Below, piece by piece: positions 41,701 to 53,015 of a stretch of 64,000 bases of DNA. Where the stretch lies: the NCBI GenBank assembly GCA_006384855.1, contig VCJN01001842.1, positions 248,001 through 312,000 on the forward strand, written 5' to 3'. The first letter of the stretch is position 1. Each line of letters opens with the position of its first letter. The position numbers and the translations under genes are program-made. Source of the DNA: Tetraselmis striata (lineage: Eukaryota > Chlorophyta > Chlorodendrophyceae > Chlorodendrales > Chlorodendraceae). The notes beneath the pieces are model-generated. The model was not told where the DNA came from. It saw only the letters and a program-made list of their open reading frames with translations, and ran no database searches.

Positions 41701-44684
41701 GCATTAATCTTGCAATCACGCGGAAATTCATAACATTTCGCTGTTTTATCAGAGATATCGGTTCGAATAGCGGGCTGGAAAGCTCGCGAGCAGCGCTGTC
41801 TAAATAAGTCACTGACACCTGAAGCCGATAAAACGGCGTAACTTAATCGCCCATCACAGACCCCCGCCCCTCTACTTTGGTATGCCGCCCAGCCAACTCA
41901 TTGTGGGTGGGGGCGCATGATGCTGGGAGGATTGTAACATGCCACTCCACGCAAGCTCTCAGGCGCAAGGACCTCTTGCATGGGTCTCCACCTCGCGTCA
42001 ACGACCCTGTCGTCATTTCAGCCCCTCCCCTTCGATCAGGAGTGCAACGTGTTGAAAACATGCACGCGGACCTGTGCACTAGACGTGAAAGTGTTGTTGG
42101 GGGCAAGGCCACGTTTAGCCCACATTGTGGGTAGTATAAGCATATGCTCCTATGGAATCGAGAGCACTTGATCGTAACTACTTGAACCCAGCACGGCGCA
42201 GCCAGCGGCGCTTATCTTGCAGCTTGGAGATTTGTGGAGCATTGTCCGCATTATCGGCACACTGTCATGGAAATTATGGGCTCTATCAATGCATGCGCGT
42301 CATACATCCCCTGCATATAACCACCCATCACCGGGAGCTCGCGTGCGAATGCGACGGACGTTAGCTACACCGCCAACATGTTGCTCCCCTGTGTGTTGAA
42401 CGTGTTCCGGTGGTTCTAGCCTTGTGCCAAACAACGTCATTGCCGCATAATATTTTTACAAGTCCGGTAATCGGACGAAACGGCTACCTCTTTGGCATAC
42501 ATGCTTGGCTTGCATGCACTGAAACGCGAGGCTCCATTGCCCCGTAGCCCCATGGCTTGGGCATCATGGCGAGGATGCGCTCAGATTTCTATTTGCAAAG
42601 ACTTTTGTGGACAGCTGTATCTCGACGATCCTGATGACGCAGCATGCACGCCGATGAATTGTAAGCGTCGCGTACCTGTAGGTAGTGGCGCGTGATAGAA
42701 TAGCCCGTTAGTAGAGCAGAAATGCCGTGCCGCCCGCTCGGCGCCCTTGCAGCCGGGCCGACGACAGCGCAGTGGCCGTCCGACAGACAACGCCCGGCGT
42801 CCGACAGAAACCGATTACCGCGCCCGGCGCCCATCCGCCGATCGGCCGCCCGACCACCCACCCGCCCGTCTGCCCATATCCGTTGCCCGACCTGCCGACC
42901 TACCGACGGAACGGCCGACTGACCGCCCGTGGCCACGTGAGGAAAAATCAAGCAAGCCGCTCGTCCGCCACAGACATGTTGTGTTTACTAATATGCTGTT
43001 GCACTGCGACCCGTTCAAGAGGGAAGTGTTGGGGAAAAATCGTGTGCATAACACACTGGGACGAGTAACGTCTCCCAATGGCAATTAAATAGTGCGATAT
43101 ATTGATATAAAGGTGAAGTTGATGGTTTAATTTGTGTAGTGTGTCCAGTCATGTATTTAATTGCCAATGTAGTCACAGACTTTTGACTTACAGCAGAGTA
43201 CACATTGCTTGACATGCCAAAGCACATAGACTAATTCGCCACAAACTTATGGAACGTTTCTTTGATATCATCTAGCGACACCCCGATTGTGGGAATCGAA
43301 ATGGGTGTTCTGACACGAGTGTCGACTGGTGTTGACCCCCTGTATACTTGTACGCATTACGGCGATTCTCATGCTTCCGTCGATAATCCACCTAATCACC
43401 GATTCACGTTGCCAATCCGCAGCCTAACTAAAATTTTCACCGGACCGACCGGACCGTCTGGCAGGTGCATCTCATCATGACGGTATGTTAATTGTTGACG
43501 CGGATCGGTCCTTACATCTGGCTATCATATCATGTTCTCAGTGTGGTCCCCAAGGCCCGGGCCGTCACCACACACAGTCCACCGGCGGTGCATTATTGTG
43601 CGTCTAAACGCGTGCACAAACATATAACCCTCGGATTCTTGTAGCCAGCCTAACCACCCGCATCAGAAGTGGCTAGCGACAGTGGTTGCACCTTAAAGGA
43701 CACTTTACACGCATCCCGCCACGGAGTTCTGCGTCTGCTTATGCGAATGGGCTCAACTTGGAGCTCTCATTTATGATACTGCATATGTACATGCGACGTG
43801 ATGGGGCTGGAGCTGCTCACCCAACTGGAGTGCGGTGATGCCCTCTAACCACCTACACCTCCATGCAGGGTTCCTCTCTCTCTCCCTCCCTCCCTCCCTC
43901 TCTCTCTCCCTCCCTCTCTCTATGCAGCATGCTGTTCTGTGGAAGCCCGTCTCGGTTTGCCAGCAACATCGCTGATGCGGCTCCTGAAGCCATGAAACTC
44001 GCATCACCAGAGACTAAGCAAGCAAGACAAGTGTGCCCGAAAGGGGGGAAGGGGGGGGGGGGGGGGGGGGTGCTGAGCTTGTACCAGCTTGATGGGCTTG
44101 TCGACGGCGCATGGACGGCATCCTCCAGCACGGGCGACCGTGCACCCAACATTGCCCCCCCCCCCCCCCCCCCCCGCCCCCTCTCGCGCACAACAGGCTA
44201 CCAACGTTGATGCGGCGTTTGTGGGCATCAACGGCCTGGAGCAGCCGGCGGTTGTGCTGCTTGGCGGGCAGGGCAAGCGCCTGGAGGGAGGAGCGCTGGG
44301 GTTTGCCCGCATTGCGGCGGCGCTGGCGTGCCACAGGGCGGTGGTGGCCTTCGGGCGTGACGGGGCGGAGATCGCGGAGGAGCTGCTGGCGGCGGGGTTG
44401 ACGTGCAGCATTGCGGAGGGGCTGGAGGGCGCGGTGGAGCTGGGCATGAGGCTGGCTCAACCTGGTACGCGGCTGCCATGGGGCTGGGTGGAGGAGAGGG
44501 GGGGTGGGGGTTGTATTGCATGTGTGCTGACATGCGGCGCGCCGGGCAACGTGTCGTGCCAGGGGACGCGCTGCTGCTGAGCCCGGGCTGCGCCAGCTTT
44601 GACGGCTTCCGCAGCTTTGAGCACAGGGGCGACGCCTTTGTGGGTCTGCTGGAGGCCAAAGGCGGCTCGCGGGGGAGCGCGTAA
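38761..44684 (+). CDS. murD: UDP-N-acetylmuramoylalanine-D-glutamate ligase (MurD), plastid-type, 7 exons
   Basis: MurD adds D-glutamate to UDP-MurNAc-L-Ala with ATP in peptidoglycan synthesis. Exons 38761-39207, 39494-39749, 39851-40057, 40198-40260, 40761-41032, 44197-44464 and 44563-44684 join in phase with GT-AG sites to give 544 residues. Residues 1-80 are Arg/Ala-rich with few acids, like a plastid transit peptide. Then come the Rossmann motif GLGVSG (87-92), VLSPGVP (150), the ATP loop GTNGKS (193-198), LELSSYQLE (245-253), NLTPDHLERH (267-276), AAK with the lysine equivalent to carbamylated Lys198 of E. coli MurD (K285), HN (360-361), and INDSK joined across the long intron to ATNVDA (411-421). 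The C-terminus has LLSPGCASFDGFRSFEHRGD. All active-site blocks are present. It probably acts in the plastid stroma. The start could lie further upstream if a 5' exon was missed. Confidence 0.93.
41033..44196 (+). other. Large murD intron 5
   Basis: 3,164 bases, GT donor after INDSK and CAACAG acceptor. It holds a two-copy tandem repeat (41104-41316), a CCGAC-rich tract (42730-42930), a CT microsatellite (43868-43922), a 20-base G tract (44051-44070) and a 21-base C tract (44155-44175) just before the acceptor. No gene recognised inside. Confidence 0.85.
41104..41316. repeat. Tandem pair, 115-base unit, in murD intron
   Basis: CCATTCCCC(G/A)ATGTCAATATCGCG and CAGCAGGCCACAAAGTCT occur twice with a spacing of about 115 bases. 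Confidence 0.9.
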
Positions 44685-46470
44685 AACCCGAGTGAAACAG
44701 CAGGCGGGCCGCTGCGGGGCCGACTTTGCCAGAGCTTACTTACTGCTGCGGCAGCGACCTCAGCATTGGAGGCGGCCGCAGCTTTGGGCCGCTCTCCAAG
44801 CTGCTCTCGTGACGTCACCGGGGCGTTCTAGCCGCGTGATGCGCCGCGTTTGGATGGCGTCCGCTCGATACTGCTACACAGCCGGCGGGGCATGAGTCCG
44901 ATGTGCACGCACGGAATGCACCCTTGCAAGACGCCAGGCCGGGCAGGAGCGGGGGGGCGCATTGGGAGCCCAGCAAGATTGTCGGAGTGTTTGCATCGCA
45001 AGTCTATACTGCGCCGGCGGTCGTTGCTCCAACCTGGGCTGCTGCCAGGAGCGCTTGCTAGACTCACCCCCTCAGGCCAAGCCTCGGTTCAGTGACATAG
45101 CGAATAACGGCTTTCACAGGACAGCATGCAACGGGCCTAGCCGGCCCTATGCAGGTTCACGAAGCCGGGGCATGACACAGCTTACCTGCCGCAAGCCCAG
45201 CGAGGATGAAGTCTGTAAAGACACTTTTCAAACTTCAAATTGCGCCGAGTCGGCTCCTGTGCTGTGGAATCAGCCCCGGCTGCTGCCCCCTTCCCCTGCT
45301 GTATGAGTCCACGACCCTCTGCGTTGCTCACGTGCATCTGAAGCTGATCTCTCCTGCCGTCTGCTGTTACTCCAACGGAGGCAACTCCTGCTCAGGCAAG
45401 ATGGGAAGAGGGTCGTACTGCCCAGCGATCCGTAGCACGGCTCCGGCAATAGCAGAATGACAGCAAGTTGCCCAAGGTGCAACGCATCCAGTTGGTCAGC
45501 TGGTCACAGTGGCGTTTTCGCTCCATCATCATGTCAACATTTCCCCCTTTGTATATCGGGCGGAAAGAGTATATGCAGTAATCCCACTTCATCGCACCCT
45601 TTGTAACCATCGTTGTCTTCCCTAGCCCTTTGGAATGCAGGAGATACAGAGGCAGTAAGGCGGGGGTGTGCTGGGAGGGGGAGGGAGGAGGTGGGCATGG
45701 AGGGTACCGACACTTCACTGTGTGATCTCAACTCTCAAGGACATGTCCCGGACCGGCGTTGCTCGCGGTGCCAAGGACCCCATTGTTAGGACCGACTGCT
45801 GCAGTATTAGAGCATCCGACGTTAATCCGCATCAAGAACATCTAATGGGCCATTCCGAATGCAGGCGCAAGTCTATGCGCAGGACGGCTGTGGAGACCGC
45901 GCTTGCCTGTGCCTCCACTACACCCAAGCCATCACTTATTTCGCTGACACCTGAAGGGGTGAAAGCGGGGTCAGGCTTTGGTTAGTTCCGGCGTCGAGTT
46001 GTCATGTGCCGCGTAGCACATCACGGGCAGCTGCGCTGGTGCTGTGATGGTGGGAATGTGGGAGCCAGTTCGTTCGCCCGACATATTCGAGTCAGCGCAG
46101 CTTGGCCACAACGTCGCTGATGGCCTTAGTCCCCTTGCGCTGCCCTGCACGCGCTGCGCTTGTGGTCGTACCAAGGCTCTTGACGCCTGGGACCTGCGGA
46201 ATTGGGCTTCATTTTTTCCGGACCGCACTCTAAATCACAGGCGGGTCAATGTAGGACGCGTACGTCGGGGCAAGGCAGTCTACGAGGATGTGCTCTAGCG
46301 GTGTGTTGGCGCTGAGTGATACCAGTGTAAGAACCGGCAAGTGTTTAGTGTCTGGTCTTGGCCTCTAGCGGGCTGCATGCTACGAGCTACGGCCGGCCCT
46401 ATGCGGGTTCATGCAGCCGGGCCCTAATACAGGTGGCCCGGTTTGCCCCGGAATACTAACGTTGTAACAG
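44685..46470. other. Gene-free stretch downstream of murD
   Basis: No supported gene. 44835-44970 is a direct repeat of 49907-50055. A short repeat GGCCGGCCCTATGC-GGTTCA occurs at 45140 and 46392. Several open frames lack protein character. Confidence 0.45.
44835..44970. repeat. Direct repeat shared with 49907-50055
   Basis: Shared words are GCGTCCGCTCGATACTGC and GATGTGCAC, ending GGGGGCGCATT; similarity by eye is about 75%. The family is unknown; no open frame is shared. Confidence 0.65.
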
Positions 46471-46750
46471 ATTTCAATTTCAATTTCAATTCATTGTGTG
46501 GGAAAAGTAAAGTTTGCTCCGGGTCATCGGCAGAAGCCGGCCCAGCACTTGACCTCGTGTGCCAACTGCAGTTGTAGGTTTGACATAGCCAGTAGACCGT
46601 TGCCCCATTCGAACCCGGAGGGCTAATGCATCAACCTTGAAGTAAACCCGGGACATGGGCCTGGTCGATATCGCCCTGAAATGACTGATTCGGGAATCGA
46701 TCCGGGGACCTCCTGAGTGGGAGACCACCGCTCTACCAAACGGACGGGCA
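46471..46750 (-). repeat. tRNA-derived SINE
   Basis: On the minus strand the head has a perfect pol III A box TGGTAGAGCGG (46738-46728) and B box GATCGATTC (46702-46694), 36 bases apart start to start. A unique body of about 190 bases follows, and then a tail of repeated TTGAAA (46494-46471). A-B spacing and flanks resemble a tRNA, but the acceptor and T stems do not pair properly, so this is a retroposed derivative and not a working tRNA gene. Confidence 0.7.
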
Positions 46751-47129
46751 ACGAGGCATGTAAGGCCTGTTGTCTGGTAGTTCTATAGACTTGAGCGCAG
46801 GAAACCTGCGTGCGGTCTCTCTGAGCGCACTTGTAGCCATTGCGTGCGGGTTGTCGCACTCTCTGTCATAATATGGCTCGTCCTCATCCTCTGGCTCATG
46901 GTAATCCAGGCACCCTAATGTTCCTAATGTTGCGGAGCTCCTAATGTTGCAGCTGTGTGGGAAGATGCGGAGCTGCGGTGTGGCATGTCAGCAAAGCGTC
47001 ACGTAGGTTTGGTGCACAGACGAGCTCGAGGAGCCCCAGTGTACACACCGCAACTTGGTAGCAGTACTGTTAGTCGACGTTGTCAAGAATTTCCCCACCC
47101 ATATGACGCAAAGCGAGAGGCGCTTCACC

Positions 47130-48208
47130 TAGCTCAGTTGCCGTATGCCGTCAGTTGCCATGCGCCACGCGCGGAATCCGCTCACATCTAGATCCAGCTC
47201 AGTCAGAGCAGCCAGCGCAGTCAGGGGCTGCAGAGCCTCCCGGTTGGACAGCCTCCTGGTCACACAGGCCAGCGAACGCAGGGGCCCTGCAAGCTGCCCA
47301 ACATACGCGACATCGGGTGGTCAGCCTGCCACCATTTTTTACAGGTGCTCTTCGATGTGTCGGTGTTTGTGCGGCCCAGCAGTAGGATGTCTTGTGGGTC
47401 TGGCTTGCCAGGCATGATTTCAAGCTGCAAGACGAAGCGGGTGAGATATTTCGCTGATATGAGGCCGATGCTTTCATCGAAGGTACAGTTGCGCATGGAC
47501 AGCTCAAGGAGTGTAGCCTCGGTAAGAAGGAGGTGTTGAAGATGACTTCAGGTCGCCGCTGTAGTGCACCCCGCCCAGCCGTAAGCGAGTCGGCACTTAG
47601 GGAGGGTGTGTAGCTCAAGTCACATGCCTCAGGTAGTCGGCCACTTGCGCGTCAGAGGGCACAAACCTCCACCCAAAGGAACTGCCTGCGGTGTCAAAAC
47701 AAGCTGCACGCGGGTGACGCAGGTCAAGCAAGCAAGGGCTTGTGGAAGAGGAGGCTCACAAGAGTCGCCCTCATCAATACATACTTCACTCCCAGCCCGA
47801 AGGCCTTCAGCTGCGCAATCACCGGTCGAAGGGCGTCCAGCTGGCGAGGTCAAGTCTCAAGTTTGCATTCTAGCTGCAAGGAGTCGAGCTGTGGCAGCCG
47901 GCATATACCTCTCGTTGCAGCCGATTGATCTTTCTCCTGCCTGCCGTCGCGGTGCTGTTATCGCACGGTGGCAGCTCTTTACTGTAGAGATCGTTCAGTC
48001 CGAGCTCGCGCAGCAATTACCACTGGCTCAGAAATTCCTCCATTAGGCTGCCTCCCATATAGACAACATGACGACCATACTGCCGGCTCGGCGTGATGTC
48101 GACGTCCATGTAGCGCAGGGTCAGTAGCCGCTGCACGCTGTCCATCACGCCGGCCACCCACTCTCACCACACCAGTCCCACCGCCGCCAGCGAGTCGTCG
48201 CTGTCCAT
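47130..48208 (-). pseudogene. F-box/leucine-rich-repeat-like locus, decayed or multi-exon
   Basis: Minus strand from ATG 48208: DSDDSLAAVGLVW (F-box-like), a TGA at a possible GTGAGA donor, then VMDSVQRLLTLRYMDVDITP and LLRELGLNDLYSKELP. Lower down come LPQLDSLQLECKLET, LDALRPVIAQLKAFGLGVKY, HLLLTEATLLELSMRNC and REALQPLTALAALTELDLDV. The spaced L-x-x-L-x-L blocks are leucine-rich repeats. I could not join them into one clean model: stops at 48167, 48028 and 47860 and frame changes intervene. Either short introns split it or it is a pseudogene. F-box/LRR proteins usually select substrates for ubiquitin ligases; that role is inference here. Confidence 0.4.
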
Positions 48209-49295
48209 GGTATTGCCGAATGCCTGTGTTTGTGTCTACACAAGTGGCCGGTCGATGCCTTAGTCGCTACATCGACGTGCAATCCTTCTATACCGTTAAG
48301 TCGCCCCCCAAAATCCCACCGAACGCTCACGTAGATTCGACCGGCAGCAAGCGCGGAATCCAGCGAAACAACGATAACGCGCCGTCGCGCGCCAGTGCTT
48401 ATGTCGCCAGCCATCAGCAAAATACCGTTTGCCTTTGGTCTCTCTCGTGCGGAACTCGAAGGACTTTACAATGATCTACATACTAACTGTAGCAAAGGTA
48501 TTTGTTTCTTGGCTCCCTGGCCTCCTGCTCGACCTTGGTTTCAGGCTTATGTCTCTCTTTTGCTGGCAACATTTCATTAAATTCAGACAAGGATTGCATC
48601 TGCACGACAATTGACAGCAACTCGTAGTAGCGGTAGTCGTTACGACATTAAAATCTTAAATACTGGCTGGTGTCCTGCCTCGCCACGACATTAATAATAT
48701 TATCAGTGCGTGTCACGTCACATAAAGGTGGATTACACGTAAGATTGTTGTACGCCTGAGGCTATATATTTTACTAATGTGAAACATTAGTTGCATAGGA
48801 GGAAAGTGATATACATGCATCTGCGGACACTGAGCGTATCAGAGTATGGCGCTTCATGATACAGCGCTGGTAGGTTCCTGCCACAAGAAATTGCTGAATG
48901 CAAGAAAGCTTGTCCATTAATTAGATGTTCTAATCAAACATCAATGATAACCATGTACAATATTACAAATAACTTTTTAGACGCACAATGTTGTGTCATC
49001 AGCTGTGAATCAGGAGAATGTGAAAACGCTTAAAAATGTTGTTGATTTTGTGCGATTATATACTGATGACCGGTGTATAATGTATTTGCAGCAGCAAAAA
49101 TAAGGGTGCGTATGTAGTTAGAGGAGTTAAGACTAGGGCCCCTCCAACACATGAGGGCAGTATGCTGTCCAATGCATCACTGCGCAGGTCATCCCGGCAA
49201 GTGGCGCTGCTGCTGCGATCCCCCCCCCCCCCCCCCCCCCTCCCCCCCGGCCTCCCACCCCTGGGCTGCCCTCTTCTCCCCTCCCCCAGCCCTCT
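48209..49295. other. AT-rich spacer
   Basis: No gene recognised. It may hold the promoter of the minus-strand LRR-like locus. A 21-base C tract at 49220-49240 ends the stretch. Confidence 0.4.
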
Positions 49296-49462
49296 TCTCC
49301 TACTTCGACAGTATGGCAGGCTACTTCTACCAGATGTGCCATGCATCCGCAGAGGAATGGGAATATGTGGTCATGTGTGGAGGCTTTGTCACATGTCGCA
49401 GGCACACAATTGAAAGAATTAAAGAACTACAATCCATAATGAAATATAAGTTGCTCTCTTAA
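49296..49462 (+). CDS. Possible last exon of an unknown gene
   Basis: The frame YFDSMAGYFYQMCHASAEEW to KELQSIMKYKLLS ends at TAA 49462. It follows a pyrimidine-rich stretch with a possible acceptor (TTCGACAG). Composition is protein-like, but no upstream exon was found and the antisense frame is also open. Treat as a weak candidate. Confidence 0.2.
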
Positions 49463-49906
49463 ATAAGGTGCCGCCTGTTGGATTTGGGACTCTCATGGAT
49501 TACTGCGCCAAGCTGTATTTTGCAACTGGATGACCTGCCAGTCCCTGCGATGACACTGGTTGTGGGATTGCTATTATGACCACATCGGTGCGGAGGAGGG
49601 GAGGCTGCTATGCTCCGCGGGGCCGATGGTAGGTACAGCGCGTCGGGCCGCAGCCAGTGGGCCCTCCCTGCGCACGAGTCGTCTTGCCGTGCAGCAGATC
49701 GACAGGGTAACATGCGTTTCGGGATGGAGCGCAGGTGATTGTGTATGGCGCTTGTTGGCCACGGTGTGTAACGGAGCGCCGCCATACTCACCGCCGCGCT
49801 GGTCACTACCGGATTGACAGTGCATCTTGTACTCGAGGCCGTACAGGCTAAGCTCCGGCGCAGCCAAACGGGTGTGAGACCATGGAGGCATTTTACGCTC
49901 CTGATG

Positions 49907-50055
49907 CGTCCCGTCTGGACAGCGTCCGCTCGATACTGCCACAGAGCAGGCGCACGCTGGGAATAAGACCGATGTGCACAGACGTTGCGAGGCATTCCGT
50001 CTCCATAGCTGCAAGCAGCGGGGCACGGCGGTGGCAGGGGGCGCATTAAAAGCCG
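49907..50055. repeat. Direct repeat shared with 44835-44970
   Basis: See the partner. It lies just downstream (minus-strand sense) of the glycosyltransferase-like exons and may have been inserted into that gene's intron or 3' part. Confidence 0.65.
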
Positions 50056-50407
50056 GGAGTCTCAGGGAGGGGGCGTACCAGCCGGCAAACTGCTTCCGGC
50101 CACTCCGCACCGCTTCCGGGAGGCTGACCTCCAGGTTTATCGAAGCAAGTTCGACAAAATTTACGTGTGCCTGCCGCGGTCCATCGGGCGCCGCCTCAGT
50201 GGGGCGAGCCGGATGAGTAGGCATCCGCCAACAAGCAACGCCTAATAAGCTCACAGCTTGGGAAAGTGAAACTATTCAGCCGGCCCAAAGACGCACAGGG
50301 AGACTCGGCTCGGGCAGCAGTAAGTCAACACGTTGTCATATACTTTCAGTTTGAATCTGGGAGTGGTCATCGGGATGGTGATGGTTGCATTGGGGGCGGG
50401 GGCTGAC

Positions 50408-51088
50408 CTGCACCGGCTGGCTCGCAAAGTGGCGATCCACCACACCCAGGATCTCGTGGATATGCGCATCGTCGGTGATGACATGAAAGCGTCCAGACTG
50501 ACCGGAGGCGTGCACCTTTTTCATCATGCCACGCAGAACACCCACAAGCTGCCGGTTGCTGCCAGTGGCGGTGCAGATGAAGTAGTGGTTTATCACTTGA
50601 GAGTGCTGTCCCCCAGTGAGCTTGCCGCTGCCCCCACGCCCAGCCCCCGCATGCACCGCCTTCTGAACCTCCTGGCTCGTCTGCTCATCCAGAATCTGAT
50701 CCTCTGCCAGGTCGTCGTACGTCTGGGTGCTGGGCGGTGGCGGCTGACTGCGCGGCGTGCGGAGCAGCTTGTTTCGTCGGCGGGGGCTGCCCCGCGCGCT
50801 GTGGGGCAACGGCGGCGCGACGGCAAACACCGTGAGGCCCGTCGCCGACTCCTCGCCCTCTCCAACGCCCAGGACGTCTTCCTTAACCCGGGCCTGTTGT
50901 AGACGGTGCAGCGACACCAGCGAGCATACCATCCCCAACACGCAGGTCGCCCAAAGGCAGTAGCGCGGCGATGCAGCTGACCGGCCGCCGGCCGCCGCCT
51001 TGCGGGCGAGATGGTGTCCGATGCCGACGACGGCATCAGGCTGCCGTCGCGGCTGTGAGGGGGCGCTACTGGACCGAAGCAGTGTCAT
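50408..51088 (-). CDS. Glycosyltransferase-like type II membrane protein, first exon
   Basis: Starts at ATG 51088 and runs 227 codons to a donor (GCAG|GTCAGC) at 50408. The N-terminus is basic. One membrane segment (RYCLWATCVLGMVCSLVSL, about residues 43-61) is followed by a Pro/Ser-rich stem and then a globular start: INHYFICTATGSNRQLVGVL and SGRFHVITDDAHIHEILGVV. A short TM anchor, stem and F-x-C/V-T...N...FH-x-(I/V)-T-D is the opening of GT8-like Golgi glycosyltransferases. A possible second exon (VNFVELASINLEVSLPEAV, QFAGWYAPSLRLPAF; about 50175-50060) fits the next GT8 block, but the DxD-containing exon was not found. The gene may be cut by the repeat at 49907-50055 or have distant exons. 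Confidence 0.45.
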
Positions 51089-51524
51089 GGCGCCTGGAAG
51101 ACGGGCCAGACGAACGGGCCCTCACGCCTGCTACCGCCGGAGGCTCCTGCCCCGCATGCCAGCCGTCCAGCCCCGCCTCTGTGTGTCGACACCCCGCGAA
51201 GCGACGCCTACTGGCATGTGGTACGGGCAGTGTACAAGCTTCCGACAGCGTCCCACACCCGCAACCGCAGACTGCCTTGATGTATGCCACTGTACTTGGG
51301 TGTGCAGGGGTCACGTATTTCCACGTCGTGTGTCTTTAGGCTGTGCTGCTGGCGTCAAGCGACCGAGCGGAGGGTCGGATGTAGCGGACGCCGATGGCAA
51401 AGCCGGTGCCGGTGGCAGGGATTGTTACCCGTGTCCTTTCTTCAGGCAGCTTCAGGATGGCTTTTCGGGATGACGGGGACTAGACAACCTTTCATAGTTG
51501 CTGTTAGTTCTGTTGTAGTGCGCT

Positions 51525-51615
51525 TTTGTGAAAGCCCTGATGTAATATACGGGGACAAGACTGCTTACTTATAAGGATTTGGCATTCTTATTTATTACAT
51601 CAGGGCTTTCACAAA
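51525..51615. repeat. Perfect 23-base inverted repeat with 45-base spacer
   Basis: TTTGTGAAAGCCCTGATGTA (continuing ATA) at 51525-51547 is exactly complementary to 51593-51615. A direct repeat ATTTGGCATTCTT also occurs at 51579 and 51614, overlapping the right arm. Confidence 0.95.
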
Positions 51616-52015
51616 TTTGGCATTCTTTAGTGTGCTTCTTTGGTGTGCATTCTTCAGTACAGCTTGTTAGCGCTAATTAGGATTTCCTATGGTATTTCTG
51701 TGCTCATTAAGGATCTGGTGAATTTGAGTTGCGTAGCAAGCAGTACAAAATGGTCGCTAGCGCTAATTAAATGCTACAGTACGACAAATTATTCAACTAC
51801 CTGGTTGGGGATAACATAATCGTTAAGGATTTTATCTTGCGATGGGCGCGATCTTCGGTCTCTCTATTATTTCAACCCAAATTTCAGATAGACGGGTCGT
51901 ACATTGCCTTCATTTATATTGAGCGCATCTTCAACCGTTTATAATTGCAGACATCTGGTGACTTCATAGACGGGGTACTTGCGAGTCATAATCCTTACCC
52001 TGTAGCGACAATGGT

Positions 52016-52082
52016 TTTTTTTTCGCCCCCGGGACAGGACTGGCACCAGTGAAACCCTTGCAGCGTCTCTACGACGGCCGTT
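52016..52082 (-). repeat. 65-base hairpin module, copy D
   Basis: Almost identical to 5008-5073 (one clear change, CAGCG for CACCG). Confidence 0.7.
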
Positions 52083-52447
52083 TAGGCAGCAATCCAGTTA
52101 CGGAAAGCCCTGGGCATTAGCGACAATGGTATGGAGATAACAAGTACGGCTAGCAGTCGCTGTGATATGAGACAACTATGTTGTCGCGGACGATATTTTG
52201 AGATGGTAGGTCGCTAATCGAGGATCGACAGCACATCATCGGATATATATTGATCTTTTTGGTTACAGGCAGAGGGTATCATCGGATATATCATCGTCTG
52301 CTGCTCGTCGCGCGCCACGCGATATCATAGGGCGAGTGCGTCGTCGTCGTGGCGGGCGCAAAGTTTGCCGAGAGGTCTGAAGTTTTCTTGATACGCGGTG
52401 CACACCCGCAGCACACAAACACTTTGCCAACACACTTTCCTTCCTTG

Positions 52448-52922
52448 ATGAGCAGCACCACTCCCTTAATTCAGACCAGCGTCAGCGACACCGCTGTCGC
52501 CATGGCCACTGGCTCCCTGGGGTCGCCGGCGCCGGGGTGGGTGCGCTGGGCGGCGCGCGCTTCCGCGCTCACGCTGGTGGCGGTGATGGCGGGCTGGGTG
52601 TTTCAGCACCTGGGCGGGCTGGCGCTGGCGCCGCGGGAGACGGCGCCCGGCGTGAACGACACCGGCGTAATCTTCAACTGGCACCCGCTGCTGATGGCTG
52701 TCGCGTTCCCGCTGCTCATGAGTGAGGCCGTGGTGGCGTACCGCGCGCCTCTCGTGGGCGGCGACAGCCAGGCCCGGTGCGAGCCCCGAATGTATTTCCG
52801 CAATCGGCGCCGCAGCGCGCAACATTCTCAAACGCCAAGAAGCCAGCAGCGATGCGACCATAGTGCATTTTACTTACCACCCGCGAGCAGTGTAATCTGT
52901 CGCATGCGCCCCCCTTCCCCCC

Positions 52923-53015
<93 letters not shown>

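Larger units (their letters stand above)
51089..52447. other. Spacer with a perfect palindrome and a hairpin module
   Basis: Holds the 23-base inverted repeat (51525-51615) and module copy D (52016-52082). The rest is AT-rich with repeated AAGGATTT words. The cytochrome b561 promoter should lie near 52300-52440; no clear core element. Confidence 0.5.

Noticed and set aside
46690-46760. Functional tRNA gene on the minus strand
   Set aside because: A and B boxes are present, but the acceptor and T stems do not pair and a repeat-tailed body follows; a SINE explains it better.
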